In this document: one piece after another, positions 42,608 to 50,351 of the stretch
Layout of the letters: every line of letters begins with the position of its first letter
Numbering within the stretch: the first letter of the stretch is position 1
NCBI RefSeq assembly: GCF_000337455.1
Contig: NZ_AOIU01000028.1
Span: 139,803 to 203,802, forward strand
Direction of reading: 5' to 3'
DNA: 64,000 nucleotides
DNA from: Halosimplex carlsbadense 2-9-1
GTDB lineage: Archaea > Halobacteriota > Halobacteria > Halobacteriales > Haloarculaceae
Program-made: the position numbers and the translations under genes
The notes under the pieces: model-generated
Database searches by the model: none
What the model saw: only the letters and a program-made list of their open reading frames with translations
Told to the model about the DNA's origin: nothing

Positions 42608-44500
42608 ATGGACGTGCGGATCGTCGGGGGACTCGTGCTCGCGATCGTCTTGGTGAGCGGCGGTGCGTTCCTGGTCGGGTCGGGCGCCGAAGAGGTCCGA
42701 CCGGTCAGCTTCGAGGAGACGCTCCGCGTCGGGATGACCGGGGTCGACGTGCGGACGGCCGAGGCCCGGGGCTACGACCTGCCGCGGGCGCAGGTGTTCT
42801 ACGGGCAGTACGAGTACGTCGTCGGCTACTACGGCGTCGAGTCGCTCGTCTCGCAACTGGAGAGCGGGACCGCCCGCCGCCAGTTCGGCGATCCGCTGGC
42901 GGTCTTCGTGACAGACTTCTCCGGAGCCGGCCCCTCGCTGGTCGACGGCGGCTACGTCGACGTGCGCACCGACCCGGCAGTGGGGTGGGTGCGGGCCGAC
43001 GAGGCGGTCTACGTCGTCGACAGCGGGGCGCGCACGCCGGCCGGCCCCACGGCGGTCTCGTTCTCCGACCGGGCGGACGCGCGCGCCTTCGCCGAGGCCA
43101 ACGGCGGCCGGCTGGTGTCGTGGGACGCGCTCCCGGACGCGGTCGAACCGGCCGGCCGAGCGACCGAAGCGGCGTTTCGTGAGGCCGCCGAGAACCGGTC
43201 GAACTGGGCCGACCGGACCGTCGATGCCCGGCAGACACTCCGTGAGCGCCGGGTCTCGGTCGTCGTCGGCGAAGACGCCCCGACCCTGGCGGCCGCCGTC
43301 GCGGCCGCACCGCCCAACACGGCCGTCGAACTCCCGCCAGGCACCTACGACGCGAACCTGACCGTCGACAAGCCGGTGACGATCCGCGGGTCGGGACCGG
43401 AGACGGTCCTCGACGGCGGCGGGAACGGCACCGTTCTGCGGGTCAGTGCCGACCGGGTCGCGGTCACGTCGCTGTCGATCACCGGCGTCGGTTCGGTCGG
43501 GTCCCGTCCGCCGCCCGAGGACGCCACGGGGCCCCTCGGGACCACCCTCGTCTACGCCCGGAGCGACGCGGGGATCGCCCTGCTGGACGCGAACGAGTCG
43601 CTCGTCGCCGACGTTCGCATCGACACCGCGTCGACGGGGGTCAGCCTCCGCCGGAGCGACCGGTCGGTCGTGCGGAACCTCACGGTCCGGGGGGCCGACA
43701 CCATCGGCGAGGGGTCGATGGGCGTGTTGCCAATCGCCTCTCGGGTCGTCGTCGAGGACACCGACACCCGCGGCGGCCGCGACGGCGTCTACGTCCACCG
43801 CGCCGACGGCAGCGTGATCCGGGACAACCGCATGGTCGGCGGGCGCTACGGCGTCCACGAGATGTACACGTCGGACTTCCTCGTGGCGAACAACACGATC
43901 CGGGAGACGAAGGGCGCGGTCGTCCTCATGACGCGGCCGACGAACAACGCCGTCGTGGACAACCGCGCCGTCGACAACCGGGCGGGGGTCATCGCCGTCG
44001 GCGACACGTCGCTGTTCGCCGACAACGTGGTGGCGCGCAACCGGATCGGGATCGACCTCGGGTCGACCCGCTCGCTCGTCACCGACAACACCGTCGCCGA
44101 CAACGGGATCGGCATCCGTTCGGTGACGCTGCTGGCGACCAACGACCTGATCGGCAACGACGTGGTCGGCAACGACCGGCCCGCGGTCGCGTCGAGCGGT
44201 CCCGTCAACGTCTGGACGAGCGAGGGGCGCGGCAACTACTGGGGACCGGTCCCGGGGCTCGACCGCGACGGCGACGGGACCGTCGACAGCCCGTTCCGCC
44301 CGACCGGCCGCGTCGACGTGGTGGCGAGTCGCGCGCCGGGGGGACCGACGCTCTCGCGGGCGCCGGCGCTGGGACTCCTCCGGGCGGTCGCCGGGAGCGT
44401 CCCCGGCCTCCGCGAGGGCGGCGCGATCGACACGGCACCGCGGACCGACCCGGTCCGCCCGGACCGACTGCGGGAGGTGCGAAACCGGACGTATGAATGA
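42608..44500 (+). CDS. nosD: NosL-like domain fused to NosD-type beta-helix protein
   Basis: The 630-aa exported protein has an N-terminal helix (residues 5-25) as anchor or signal. Residues of about 30-190 resemble a NosL fold (GYDLPRAQVFYGQYEYVVGYYG, DSGARTPAGPTAVSFSDRADARAFAEANGG) but have no Cys, so the copper ligands are lost. Residues of about 215-600 are a right-handed parallel beta-helix typical of NosD/CASH: PPGTYDANLTVDKPVTIRGSGPETVLDGGG, then many N-x-I/V/N rungs (VVDNRAVDNRAGVIAVGD, NYWGPVPGLDRDGDG). NosD acts outside with NosFY in making the CuZ site. It overlaps nosF by 8 bp. Confidence 0.87.
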   Translation: MDVRIVGGLVLAIVLVSGGAFLVGSGAEEVRPVSFEETLRVGMTGVDVRTAEARGYDLPRAQVFYGQYEYVVGYYGVESLVSQLESGTARRQFGDPLAVFVTDFSGAGPSLVDGGYVDVRTDPAVGWVRADEAVYVVDSGARTPAGPTAVSFSDRADARAFAEANGGRLVSWDALPDAVEPAGRATEAAFREAAENRSNWADRTVDARQTLRERRVSVVVGEDAPTLAAAVAAAPPNTAVELPPGTYDANLTVDKPVTIRGSGPETVLDGGGNGTVLRVSADRVAVTSLSITGVGSVGSRPPPEDATGPLGTTLVYARSDAGIALLDANESLVADVRIDTASTGVSLRRSDRSVVRNLTVRGADTIGEGSMGVLPIASRVVVEDTDTRGGRDGVYVHRADGSVIRDNRMVGGRYGVHEMYTSDFLVANNTIRETKGAVVLMTRPTNNAVVDNRAVDNRAGVIAVGDTSLFADNVVARNRIGIDLGSTRSLVTDNTVADNGIGIRSVTLLATNDLIGNDVVGNDRPAVASSGPVNVWTSEGRGNYWGPVPGLDRDGDGTVDSPFRPTGRVDVVASRAPGGPTLSRAPALGLLRAVAGSVPGLREGGAIDTAPRTDPVRPDRLREVRNRTYE

Positions 44501-45371
44501 CGAAGACCGACCGACGACGGAGACGGTACCGGACGACGACGGGTCGAACGAGCGAGGTGACGACGAGTCGGGCGAGCGAGATGGCGAGGAGACCGTCGGG
44601 CCGGGAGCCGACGACGGCGGTGCTCGCGGGGCCGACGGCGACGCGCTCGTCGTCGACGGCGTCGCCCGGTCGTTCGGCGACGTGAGCGTCCTCTCGGACG
44701 TCTCGTTCGCGGCCGAGCGCGGGACCGTCGCCTGTCTCGTCGGCCCGAACGGATCCGGGAAGACGACGCTCCTGCGGGTGGTCGCCGGCCTGCTCGCGCC
44801 GGACGCCGGGTCGGTTTCGCTCCCCGACTCGGGCGACCGCACGGTCGGCTACCTGGCCCAGACGCCGGCGTTCCGCCCGCAGTTCACGCTCGCCGAGACG
44901 CTGCGGTTCTACGGTGACCTCGCCGGCGTCGACGTCGACCCGGGCGCGGTGCTGGCGCGGGTCGGGCTCGAAGCGGTCGCCGACCGGCGGGTCGGGGCGC
45001 TCTCGGGCGGGATGACACGCCTGTTCGGCATCGCCCAGGCGACGATCGGGGACCCGCCGGTGCTCGTCCTCGACGAACCCTCCAGCGGGCTCGACCCGAC
45101 GATGACCGAACACGTCGGGTCGGTCGTCCGCGACCTGGCCGACGAGGGACGGACGGTCCTGCTCGCGACGCACGAACTCGGCACCGTCGACCGCGTCGGC
45201 GACACCGTCCTCGTCCTCGACGACGGGGCGATCCAGGTCGCCGCCGCGCCCGACGCGCTGCGCCGGGAGACCGGGTCGGAGACGCTCACCCACGCCGTCA
45301 ACCAGTACATCCACGGCGAGGGCGGCGACCTGACGGTCCGCGCCGGGACCTGGGAGGGCGACGATGAGTGA
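44493..45371 (+). CDS. nosF: NosF ABC transporter ATPase (module A)
   Basis: The 292-aa ATP-binding subunit has an N-terminal acidic extension of 45 residues. Walker A VGPNGSGKTTLLRVVAGLL is near 85, Q-loop YLAQTPAFRP near 125, signature LSGGMTRLFGIAQATIGD near 170, and Walker B VLVLDEPSSGLDPTM near 190. The C-terminal region reaches HGEGGDLTVRAGTWEGDDE. With NosY it forms the transporter that feeds NosD in nitrous-oxide reductase maturation. It overlaps nosD by 8 bp and nosY by 8 bp. It is a separate gene from the second nosF at 55240. Confidence 0.92.
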   Translation: MNDEDRPTTETVPDDDGSNERGDDESGERDGEETVGPGADDGGARGADGDALVVDGVARSFGDVSVLSDVSFAAERGTVACLVGPNGSGKTTLLRVVAGLLAPDAGSVSLPDSGDRTVGYLAQTPAFRPQFTLAETLRFYGDLAGVDVDPGAVLARVGLEAVADRRVGALSGGMTRLFGIAQATIGDPPVLVLDEPSSGLDPTMTEHVGSVVRDLADEGRTVLLATHELGTVDRVGDTVLVLDDGAIQVAAAPDALRRETGSETLTHAVNQYIHGEGGDLTVRAGTWEGDDE

Positions 45372-46302
45372 GCGCGCTACGGCCGACCCCTCGCCGGACG
45401 GCGACGCCGCCGAGCGGGACACTACCAATCGGGACACCACCGATCGGGACGCCGTCGACCGAGACGCCGGCGGACGGACGCCCCGCGGCCGACTGCGAGC
45501 GCTCCGGGCGGTCGCCCAGCGGGAGTTCGACACCGTGCTCCGAACGCGCGCCTATCTCGCCCTGGCGGTCGCCTACGCGTTCGTCGTGGTCGCGCTCCCG
45601 CTGGCGAGCGGCGTCGGCGGCTTCCTCCCGCTCGTGCTCGACCTGTCGACGCCGGTGGAGGTGCTCGTCCCGCTGGTTGCCTTCGGGTTCGGCACCTGGA
45701 GCGTCCTCGCGGACGCCCAGAGCGGCGAACTCGAGGTGATACGGACCTACCCGGTCGACCGCTGGACGTACGTCCTCGGGACGTTCGCCGGCCGGGCGGT
45801 GGGAGTGCTCGCCGCGGTCCTCGCGCCGCTGGTGGCCCTGGGCCTCTCGGTCCCCCTCCTCCGGGAGCCGTCGACGGCCGTGTTCGTCTCCCACGCGACG
45901 GTCGACTCGCCGACCTTCCTCGCGCGGTTCGTCGCGCTGACCGCCGCGTACGCGCTGGTCGCGCTCGCGCTCGCGATGGCCGTCTCGTCGCTCGCCCGCT
46001 CGCGCCGTGCGGGCGTCGCGGCCGCCGCGCTGGTCGCGCTCGTGGCCGTCGTCGGCGTCGACGCGCTGGTCGTTCTCGGCCTCGTGCAGGGGGTCCTGAG
46101 CGCCGACACGCTCGGCGTCGCGCTCGGCCTCAGTCCGACCGGCGCCTTCCGCGGGCTGGTCCTGTCGACGGCGACCGGCGGGGTCGTCTCGACCGGTCCG
46201 CCAGCCGCGAACGTCGCCGCCAGCGTCGTCGGCTTCGCCGGCTGGTTCGCCGTCGGCCTCACCGTCGCCGCGCTGGGCGCGTGGTCACCCGGCGGGCGCT
46301 GA
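45364..46302 (+). CDS. nosY: NosY ABC transporter permease (module A)
   Basis: The 312-aa integral membrane protein has a basic N terminus (PRGRLRALRAVAQREFDTVLRTRAYLALAVAYAFVVVALPL) and about six transmembrane helices (residues about 60-80, 98-118, 140-160, 190-215, 222-245, 285-305). FGTWSVLADAQSGELEVIRTYPVDRWTYVLG near 105 is the conserved coupling/loop region of ABC-2 type NosY. It overlaps nosF by 8 bp, and its 3' end overlaps by 44 bp the opposite-strand gene at 46259. It pairs with the NosF at 44493. Confidence 0.9.
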   Translation: MSERATADPSPDGDAAERDTTNRDTTDRDAVDRDAGGRTPRGRLRALRAVAQREFDTVLRTRAYLALAVAYAFVVVALPLASGVGGFLPLVLDLSTPVEVLVPLVAFGFGTWSVLADAQSGELEVIRTYPVDRWTYVLGTFAGRAVGVLAAVLAPLVALGLSVPLLREPSTAVFVSHATVDSPTFLARFVALTAAYALVALALAMAVSSLARSRRAGVAAAALVALVAVVGVDALVVLGLVQGVLSADTLGVALGLSPTGAFRGLVLSTATGGVVSTGPPAANVAASVVGFAGWFAVGLTVAALGAWSPGGR

Positions 46303-46651
46303 GCGCCTCGTCGAGGGTGCGAGCGACCTCCGGACAGCCGCGACAGCAGAAGGCACCGTCCGCGTCGTCGGCGACGGCCGCGACGCCGGCGGCGTCGTAC
46401 AGCACGGTCCCCAGCGCGCCAATCAGGGCGCCGATCAGCGCGTAACTCGCCGTCCGACCGAGGTTGAACAGCAGGTGCTGGCGGATCTCCGAGAAGCCGA
46501 CGGGTCCGTCGCCGCCCATCCGGTCGGCGTACAGCGTCACCAGCGGCCCGCACATGCCCAGACAGTGGGCGCCCCCGAGCAGGCCGACGAGCGCGAAGAC
46601 GGCGAGGCCCGCCTCGCCGCCGGCCGGGGCGGCGGCCTGGAGCGGTGCCAT
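46259..46651 (-). pseudogene. Truncated TauE/SafE-like transporter joined to a P-type ATPase metal-binding remnant
   Basis: The 130-codon frame begins MAPLQAAAPAGGEAGLAVFALVGLLGGAHCLGMCGPLVTLYADR. This is the first helix and the HCLGMCGP motif of TauE/SafE-type heavy-metal-region membrane proteins (normally over 200 aa with six helices). After one more helix (RTASYALIGALIGALGTV) comes GAFCCRGCPEVARTLDEAL, which matches the metal-binding N terminus of heavy-metal P-type ATPases (PF12156 type). The frame ends in Arg-rich sequence inside the 3' end of nosY. I read it as a deletion remnant of a transporter plus ATPase pair. It might still be expressed; that is not provable by eye. Confidence 0.6.
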
Positions 46652-46845
46652 CACCGACCGGTCAGTCGCGCCGGGAGGTACTGCTCGTCGGCCGACCCGA
46701 ACATGATCCGCACGGCGCCCACGATGAGGACGGTGTTGAGTATCGCCAGCACCGCGACCGGTTCGAGTCCGAGGGCGAACGCCAGCGCCGACGGGATCGC
46801 CAGCAGCCCCACCAGCGGGAGCCACGAGACCGGGATCGAATCCAT
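46651..46845 (-). CDS. Small two-helix membrane protein
   Basis: The 64-aa protein begins MDSIPVSWLPLVGLLAIPSALAF. It has two predicted helices (about 6-24 and 28-48) and a polar tail (FGSADEQYLPARLTGR). Its stop overlaps the start of the TauE/SafE-like frame (TGATG), so they were an operon. Small proteins of this shape often sit beside heavy-metal export or oxidase genes in haloarchaea (some are annotated as cytochrome-ba3 oxidase subunits). A start 17 codons upstream is possible but less likely. Confidence 0.65.
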   Translation of the reverse strand: MDSIPVSWLPLVGLLAIPSALAFALGLEPVAVLAILNTVLIVGAVRIMFGSADEQYLPARLTGR

Positions 46846-46931
46846 AGATCCCCCTGTCTCCTTCGATCGATTAAATTGGGGGTTGTCGCAGGACAACTGC
46901 TCGGGGCCACGAGTCCATCAGGCCCGGCGGC

Positions 46932-47483
46932 TCAGCCGTCTGACCACTCCTCGCGCAGCAGGCCGTACTGGACCATGTCGCGGTGGGCACCGTCGACGAA
47001 CATGAACTTACGACGGCGGCCCTCCTCGACGAATCCGAGCGACTCCAGCAACCCGCGAGAGGCGTCGTTGTGGTCGAACGCGCCGGCGCCGACGGCCGGC
47101 GTGTCGTACGAGCGAAAGAGGTAGTCGACGACGAGGCCGACGGCTTCGCTCCCGTAGCCCCGGCCGTGGACCGCCGGTATCAACCAGTAGCCGAGTTCGG
47201 GCCGGCGGTAGTCTATCCCCTCGGCGGTCGCGGCGCCGATTCGTCGCACGTCGTCCGGGTCGGGCCGGCCGGGTCCGGCGTCCTCGCCGTCGAGACAGAC
47301 GAGGAATCGGTCGGTCCCCGCCTCCTCCTCCGAGACGTCGATCGCTTCCCGGTTTCGGAGCCGTGCCCCGAGCGGGTACCGGAGTTCGGGGTTCGCACCG
47401 GCCCGCTGGAGGAAGGGGACGTCCTCTTGCTCGACGGTCCGGAGGGTGACGCGGTCGCCGCTCGCGATGCGTGCGCCTGGCAT
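46932..47483 (-). CDS. GNAT family N-acetyltransferase (RimJ/RimL-like)
   Basis: This 183-aa acetyl-CoA-dependent acetyltransferase has the beta-strand region LGYWLIPAVHGRGYGSEAVGLVVDYLFRSYDTPAVGAGAFDHNDASRGLLESLGFVEEGRRRKFMFVDG near 105-165. It includes the pyrophosphate-binding loop RGYGSEA and the typical N-x-A/S-S-x-x-L-L-E-S-L-G-F block. The RimJ/RimL subfamily acetylates protein N termini or small amines. Substrate unknown. It is on the opposite strand from the neighbouring DUF5785 gene, with which it is divergent. Confidence 0.87.
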   Translation of the reverse strand: MPGARIASGDRVTLRTVEQEDVPFLQRAGANPELRYPLGARLRNREAIDVSEEEAGTDRFLVCLDGEDAGPGRPDPDDVRRIGAATAEGIDYRRPELGYWLIPAVHGRGYGSEAVGLVVDYLFRSYDTPAVGAGAFDHNDASRGLLESLGFVEEGRRRKFMFVDGAHRDMVQYGLLREEWSDG

Positions 47484-47587
47484 GGGAGCGGCGTCGTGGT
47501 CGGCCGATAAGGGTCTTGTCCCGGGGTGGGACGGAGTGTCGCGCGGAGAGAGAAATCCTTTTGGCCGATTCGGCCACAGGTTCGGGT

Positions 47588-47887
47588 ATGGACTGGCCGC
47601 ACGACCCCGACGGAGACGAAGGCAGCGAGGGGCGCCGCAAGTACGGACAAGCGGTGCTCGCCAAGAAGATCGACGAGGGCGAGGACTTCCCGCTCGACCA
47701 ATCGGAGTTCGTCTCCGAACACGGCGACGAGCCGATCCGCATCGACTACGAGACCGTCGTCAGCGTCTCGGAGATCTTCGAACACGTCGACCAGGCGGAG
47801 TTCGAGGACTTCCCGGACTTCCACAAGGCCGTCGGCGCCGGGCTGCGCGAGGCCGACTACTGGCCCTACCGCCTCGAACACGCCTAG
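47588..47887 (+). CDS. DUF5785-like small acidic protein
   Basis: The 99-aa soluble protein MDWPHDPDGDEGSEGRRKYGQAVLAKKIDEGEDFPLDQSEFVSEHGD is followed by aromatic/acidic segments (FEHVDQAEFEDFPDFHKAVGAGLREADYWPYRLEH). It matches the haloarchaeal DUF5785 profile from memory. No catalytic motif is visible. Its ATG is 104 bp after the divergent acetyltransferase start. Confidence 0.8.
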   Translation: MDWPHDPDGDEGSEGRRKYGQAVLAKKIDEGEDFPLDQSEFVSEHGDEPIRIDYETVVSVSEIFEHVDQAEFEDFPDFHKAVGAGLREADYWPYRLEHA

Positions 47888-47985
47888 AAGGCGGTTCGGA
47901 CGCGACCGCTCCGTGCCGGCCCGCCACCGCCGATTCGGGCCCGGTGACCGGTGTCTTTTCCCGACCGCCTCGAGTATCCGGCCCC

Positions 47986-48236
47986 ATGTCGGGGAGCGGG
48001 GACGCCCCGAGCGACCGCTCGCGCAAACGAGCCGCCCGGAGCCGGCTGAAACTGTGGGTCTTCCTCGTCTGGCCGGCGCGGGCTATCTCTACCCGACGGC
48101 GGAGAACGCCATCCGGTCGAGCGACTCCGTCGGCACGCTGTTCCAAGGCTCTCTCACCGCCACGATCACCGGCGGCACGCTCGTGTTGACGCGCAACCAG
48201 TTGGTCCTCTCCCAGGGTCTGGGCGCCGTCAAGTGA
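47986..48236 (+). pseudogene. Frameshifted remnant of the membrane-protein family at 48549
   Basis: The first frame (ATG 47986) reads MSGSGDAPSDRSRKRAARSRLKLWVFLV and is very similar to the start of the downstream gene (ADESRLKLWLLLK). Around 48072-48090 the match moves into another frame: LAGAGYLYPTAENAIRSSDSVGTLFQGSLTATITGGTLVLTRNQLVLSQGLGAVK. This corresponds to residues of about 60-120 of the intact paralogue (TLQSGDTKGALFSTMLGAIITGTTLVVTISQLVIS). So there is a frameshift, a small deletion and a loss of the last two thirds. It lies 313 bp upstream of the intact gene. Confidence 0.75.
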
Positions 48237-48357
48237 CGGAAGTCGAGTGAGACCGCGACCCCTGACTGGCGACTCGCGGGAGTGACGCTCGCTCGGCCGG
48301 CGACCGACGAGCGGTTGCAGGGTCGGGGCTTTTGAGTCGGCCGTTCGACGATGGGGT

Positions 48358-48552
48358 ATGGCCGCGGAACCGGACGCCTGGGAGTACGAGACCCTCGAAC
48401 CGCCCAGAGGAGAGACCAAGAAGGAAGCCACGGACCCCAAATCCCGGCTGAACGACCTCGGCGCGGAGGGGTGGGAGTTCGTCGAGACCATCGACTACGT
48501 CGGCGGCGGGACGAAGCTGCTCGTGTTCAAGCGCCCGGCCGACCAGTCATGA
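48358..48552 (+). CDS. DUF4177-like small protein
   Basis: The 64-aa protein MAAEPDAWEYETLEPPRGETKKEATDPKSRLNDLGAEGWEFVETIDYVGGGTKLLVFKRPADQS has the DUF4177 pattern: a starting WEYETL strand, LNDLGAEGWEFV and a final strand LLVFKRP. It is a small soluble alpha/beta protein of unknown function. Its stop overlaps the next start by ATGA, so it is coupled to the membrane protein. Confidence 0.82.
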   Translation: MAAEPDAWEYETLEPPRGETKKEATDPKSRLNDLGAEGWEFVETIDYVGGGTKLLVFKRPADQS

Positions 48553-49631
48553 GCGGCGCTCCGGAGGCGGGCGACGACTCCGGGACGGGCCCCGCCGAGT
48601 CCGACACCGAGATCGACGCGTCGGCCGACGTGGACATCTCGACGGCGGATACGATGCGCGAGCGGGCCGACGAGAGCCGCCTCAAACTGTGGCTATTGCT
48701 GAAGGCGAACAGAGTCCACCTCGCGGGTGCGCTCGCGGTCGTCGTCTTCTGCACCTTCGTGGCGGTCGGGAGCAGCGTCGACGGCTTCGTCGCGACGCTC
48801 CAGAGCGGTGATACGAAGGGAGCGCTGTTCTCGACGATGCTCGGGGCGATCATCACCGGGACGACGCTGGTCGTGACGATCAGCCAGCTCGTCATCTCCC
48901 AGGAGAACGGGCCGCTGGGCGACCAGCACCGGCGCATGAGCAACACGATGGACTTCCGCGACTACGTGGGGGAGATGTACGACGAACCGACGCCGGTCGA
49001 CCCCTCGGCGTTCCTGCGCCGGCACGTCCACGAGGTCGAGCGTCGGGCGAAGGCGCTGCGCGAGGCCGTCGCCGGCAGCGGCGACGACGACCTCCGCACC
49101 GAGGTCGACGAGTTCACCGACAGCGTGACCGGCAACGCCGAGGCGGTCCGCGAGCAGCTGGCGGGCGCGTCCTTTGGCACCTTCGACGTGCTGTTCGCCG
49201 CGCTGAACTTCAACTACGCCTGGAAGATCTTCCAGGTCGAGCGCATCGGTTCGGACCACGAAGCGGCGATCGACGACGAAATCGACGACCGGCTCACCGA
49301 CCTCCGGACGACCCTGACGATGTTCGGCCCCGCCCGCGAACACGTCAAGACGCTGTACTTCCAGTGGGCGCTCGTCGACCTCTCGCAGTACATCCTCTAC
49401 GCGTCGGTCCCCGCGCTCGTCGTCACCGGCTCGCTGCTCGCGTTCCTCGGATCCGGACCGATCCCCGGGACGACACTGGGCGTCGAAAACGTCCTCTGGG
49501 TCGTCGGGGCCGGCTTCACGGCCTCGCTCGTCCCCTTCCTGTTGCTCGTCGTCTACATCTCCCGGATCGCGGTCGTGGCCAAGCGAACCCTCGCCATCGG
49601 CCCGCTCATCCTCCGGGACTCCCAGCGATAG
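48549..49631 (+). CDS. Membrane protein of unknown function, 360 aa (intact paralogue)
   Basis: The protein has an acidic N terminus (residues 1-40), the conserved SRLKLWLLLKANRVHLAG, two transmembrane helices at about 60-82 and 95-120 (ending ISQLVISQENGPLGDQHRRM), a soluble central region of helices (RDYVGEMYDEPTPVDPSAFLRRHVHEVERRAKALREAV) and two C-terminal helices (about 285-305 and 318-345, ending VVYISRIAVVAKRTLAIGP). It resembles DUF2254-like large membrane proteins in general shape. It is not recognised further. An upstream broken copy (47986-48236) shows that the family was duplicated here. Confidence 0.82.
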   Translation: MSGAPEAGDDSGTGPAESDTEIDASADVDISTADTMRERADESRLKLWLLLKANRVHLAGALAVVVFCTFVAVGSSVDGFVATLQSGDTKGALFSTMLGAIITGTTLVVTISQLVISQENGPLGDQHRRMSNTMDFRDYVGEMYDEPTPVDPSAFLRRHVHEVERRAKALREAVAGSGDDDLRTEVDEFTDSVTGNAEAVREQLAGASFGTFDVLFAALNFNYAWKIFQVERIGSDHEAAIDDEIDDRLTDLRTTLTMFGPAREHVKTLYFQWALVDLSQYILYASVPALVVTGSLLAFLGSGPIPGTTLGVENVLWVVGAGFTASLVPFLLLVVYISRIAVVAKRTLAIGPLILRDSQR

Positions 49632-50069
49632 CTTCGAGTTGCGTACTTATCGGCTGTTTCTGATGTTTGTACCGCGGACTGAAGTCGAACGACAGCGACC
49701 GCACTTACGGGAGACAGCAAGCGATGAAGCCCTCGGCACGCTCGCGGTCGCTGAGGCGAGATATCCGCGCTCTCCGCACCGCCCACGCGGATAGTGCCCG
49801 CTCAGACGACTACACAAGCGCGAGCGCACCTCGCCCTTTCAGTCCACCAGGGACTGGACCGCACAGCACCGCAGCCGGCCACACACCTCCCCAACCGATT
49901 CGCTCGCCTTCGGCTCGCTCATCCCTCGCACGATACTGTCACGCGACGAGACGCGCGACAGCGCGCGCCACGGTGGATTGCTACGTCTATCACCTGTACT
50001 GAGCATCCGCGCGCCGGAGGCGCCCGAGGCTACCCCTCGTCGAAAACGGTGGTCGCAAAAGGATGGTAG
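49632..50069. other. 438-bp noncoding region with shared repeat blocks
   Basis: No gene is visible between the membrane protein stop and the tRNA-Glu 3' end. The stretch 49720-49790 shares blocks with the noncoding region at 32520-32830: ATGAAGCCCTCGGCACGCTCG, CTCGCGGTCGCTG (49741-49753) and the 25-bp block at 49760-49784. The remaining sequence has irregular composition with scattered cgcgcgcgac runs and shows no hairpin as strong as that of the first copy. Confidence 0.55.
49760..49784 (+). repeat. 25-bp block shared with 32805-32829 (copy 2)
   Basis: The block beginning GATATCCGCGCTCTCC is identical to copy 1 over 25 bp. The preceding 13-bp block (49741-49753) is also shared; here only 6 bp separate the blocks. 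Confidence 0.75.
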
Positions 50070-50144
50070 TGCTCCGTCTGGGATTTGAACCCAGGTCATC
50101 GGCTCGAAAGGCCGAAATGATTGGCCGGACTACACCAACGGAGC
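50070..50144 (-). tRNA. tRNA-Glu (anticodon TTC)
   Basis: The minus strand folds into a 75-nt tRNA without CCA. The acceptor stem is GCTCCGT/ACGGAGC with discriminator A. A D arm (GGTGTAGTCCGGCC) follows. The anticodon stem TCGGC/GCCGA holds the loop CTTTCGA, anticodon TTC. The T arm is CTGGG-TTCAAAT-CCCAG. No intron. It is the only Glu tRNA in the window and stands between the two N2O gene modules. Confidence 0.95.
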
Positions 50145-50185
50145 GCACGACGCGTCCGCGTCGTACTCGGGAGATTGAACTCGGG

Positions 50186-50195
50186 GTATAAAAAC
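50186..50195 (-). promoter_or_regulatory. TATA box for tRNA-Glu
   Basis: Minus-strand GTTTTTATACC lies about 42-51 nt before the mature 5' end, giving a short leader for processing. It is one of the strongest TATA boxes in the window. Confidence 0.55.
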
Positions 50196-50323
50196 TCGTC
50201 TCTCTCCGGTCGGTGTGGTGGTGACTCCCGCACACCGCTCGGGGCGGGGTGTCGTCGGGGGTTTATCAGGGGCGGCCGAATCGATTCGCGGCGGTTCCGG
50301 CGGGTCGGGAACGCGCTCGACGG

Positions 50324-50329
50324 TATATG
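50324..50329 (+). promoter_or_regulatory. TATA-like box for halocyanin-nosZ operon
   Basis: TATATG lies 23-28 bp before ATG 50352, fitting a leaderless start for the halocyanin gene and the nosZ operon. Confidence 0.45.
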
Positions 50330-50351
50330 GACGAGAGACCGCCAGCACCGA

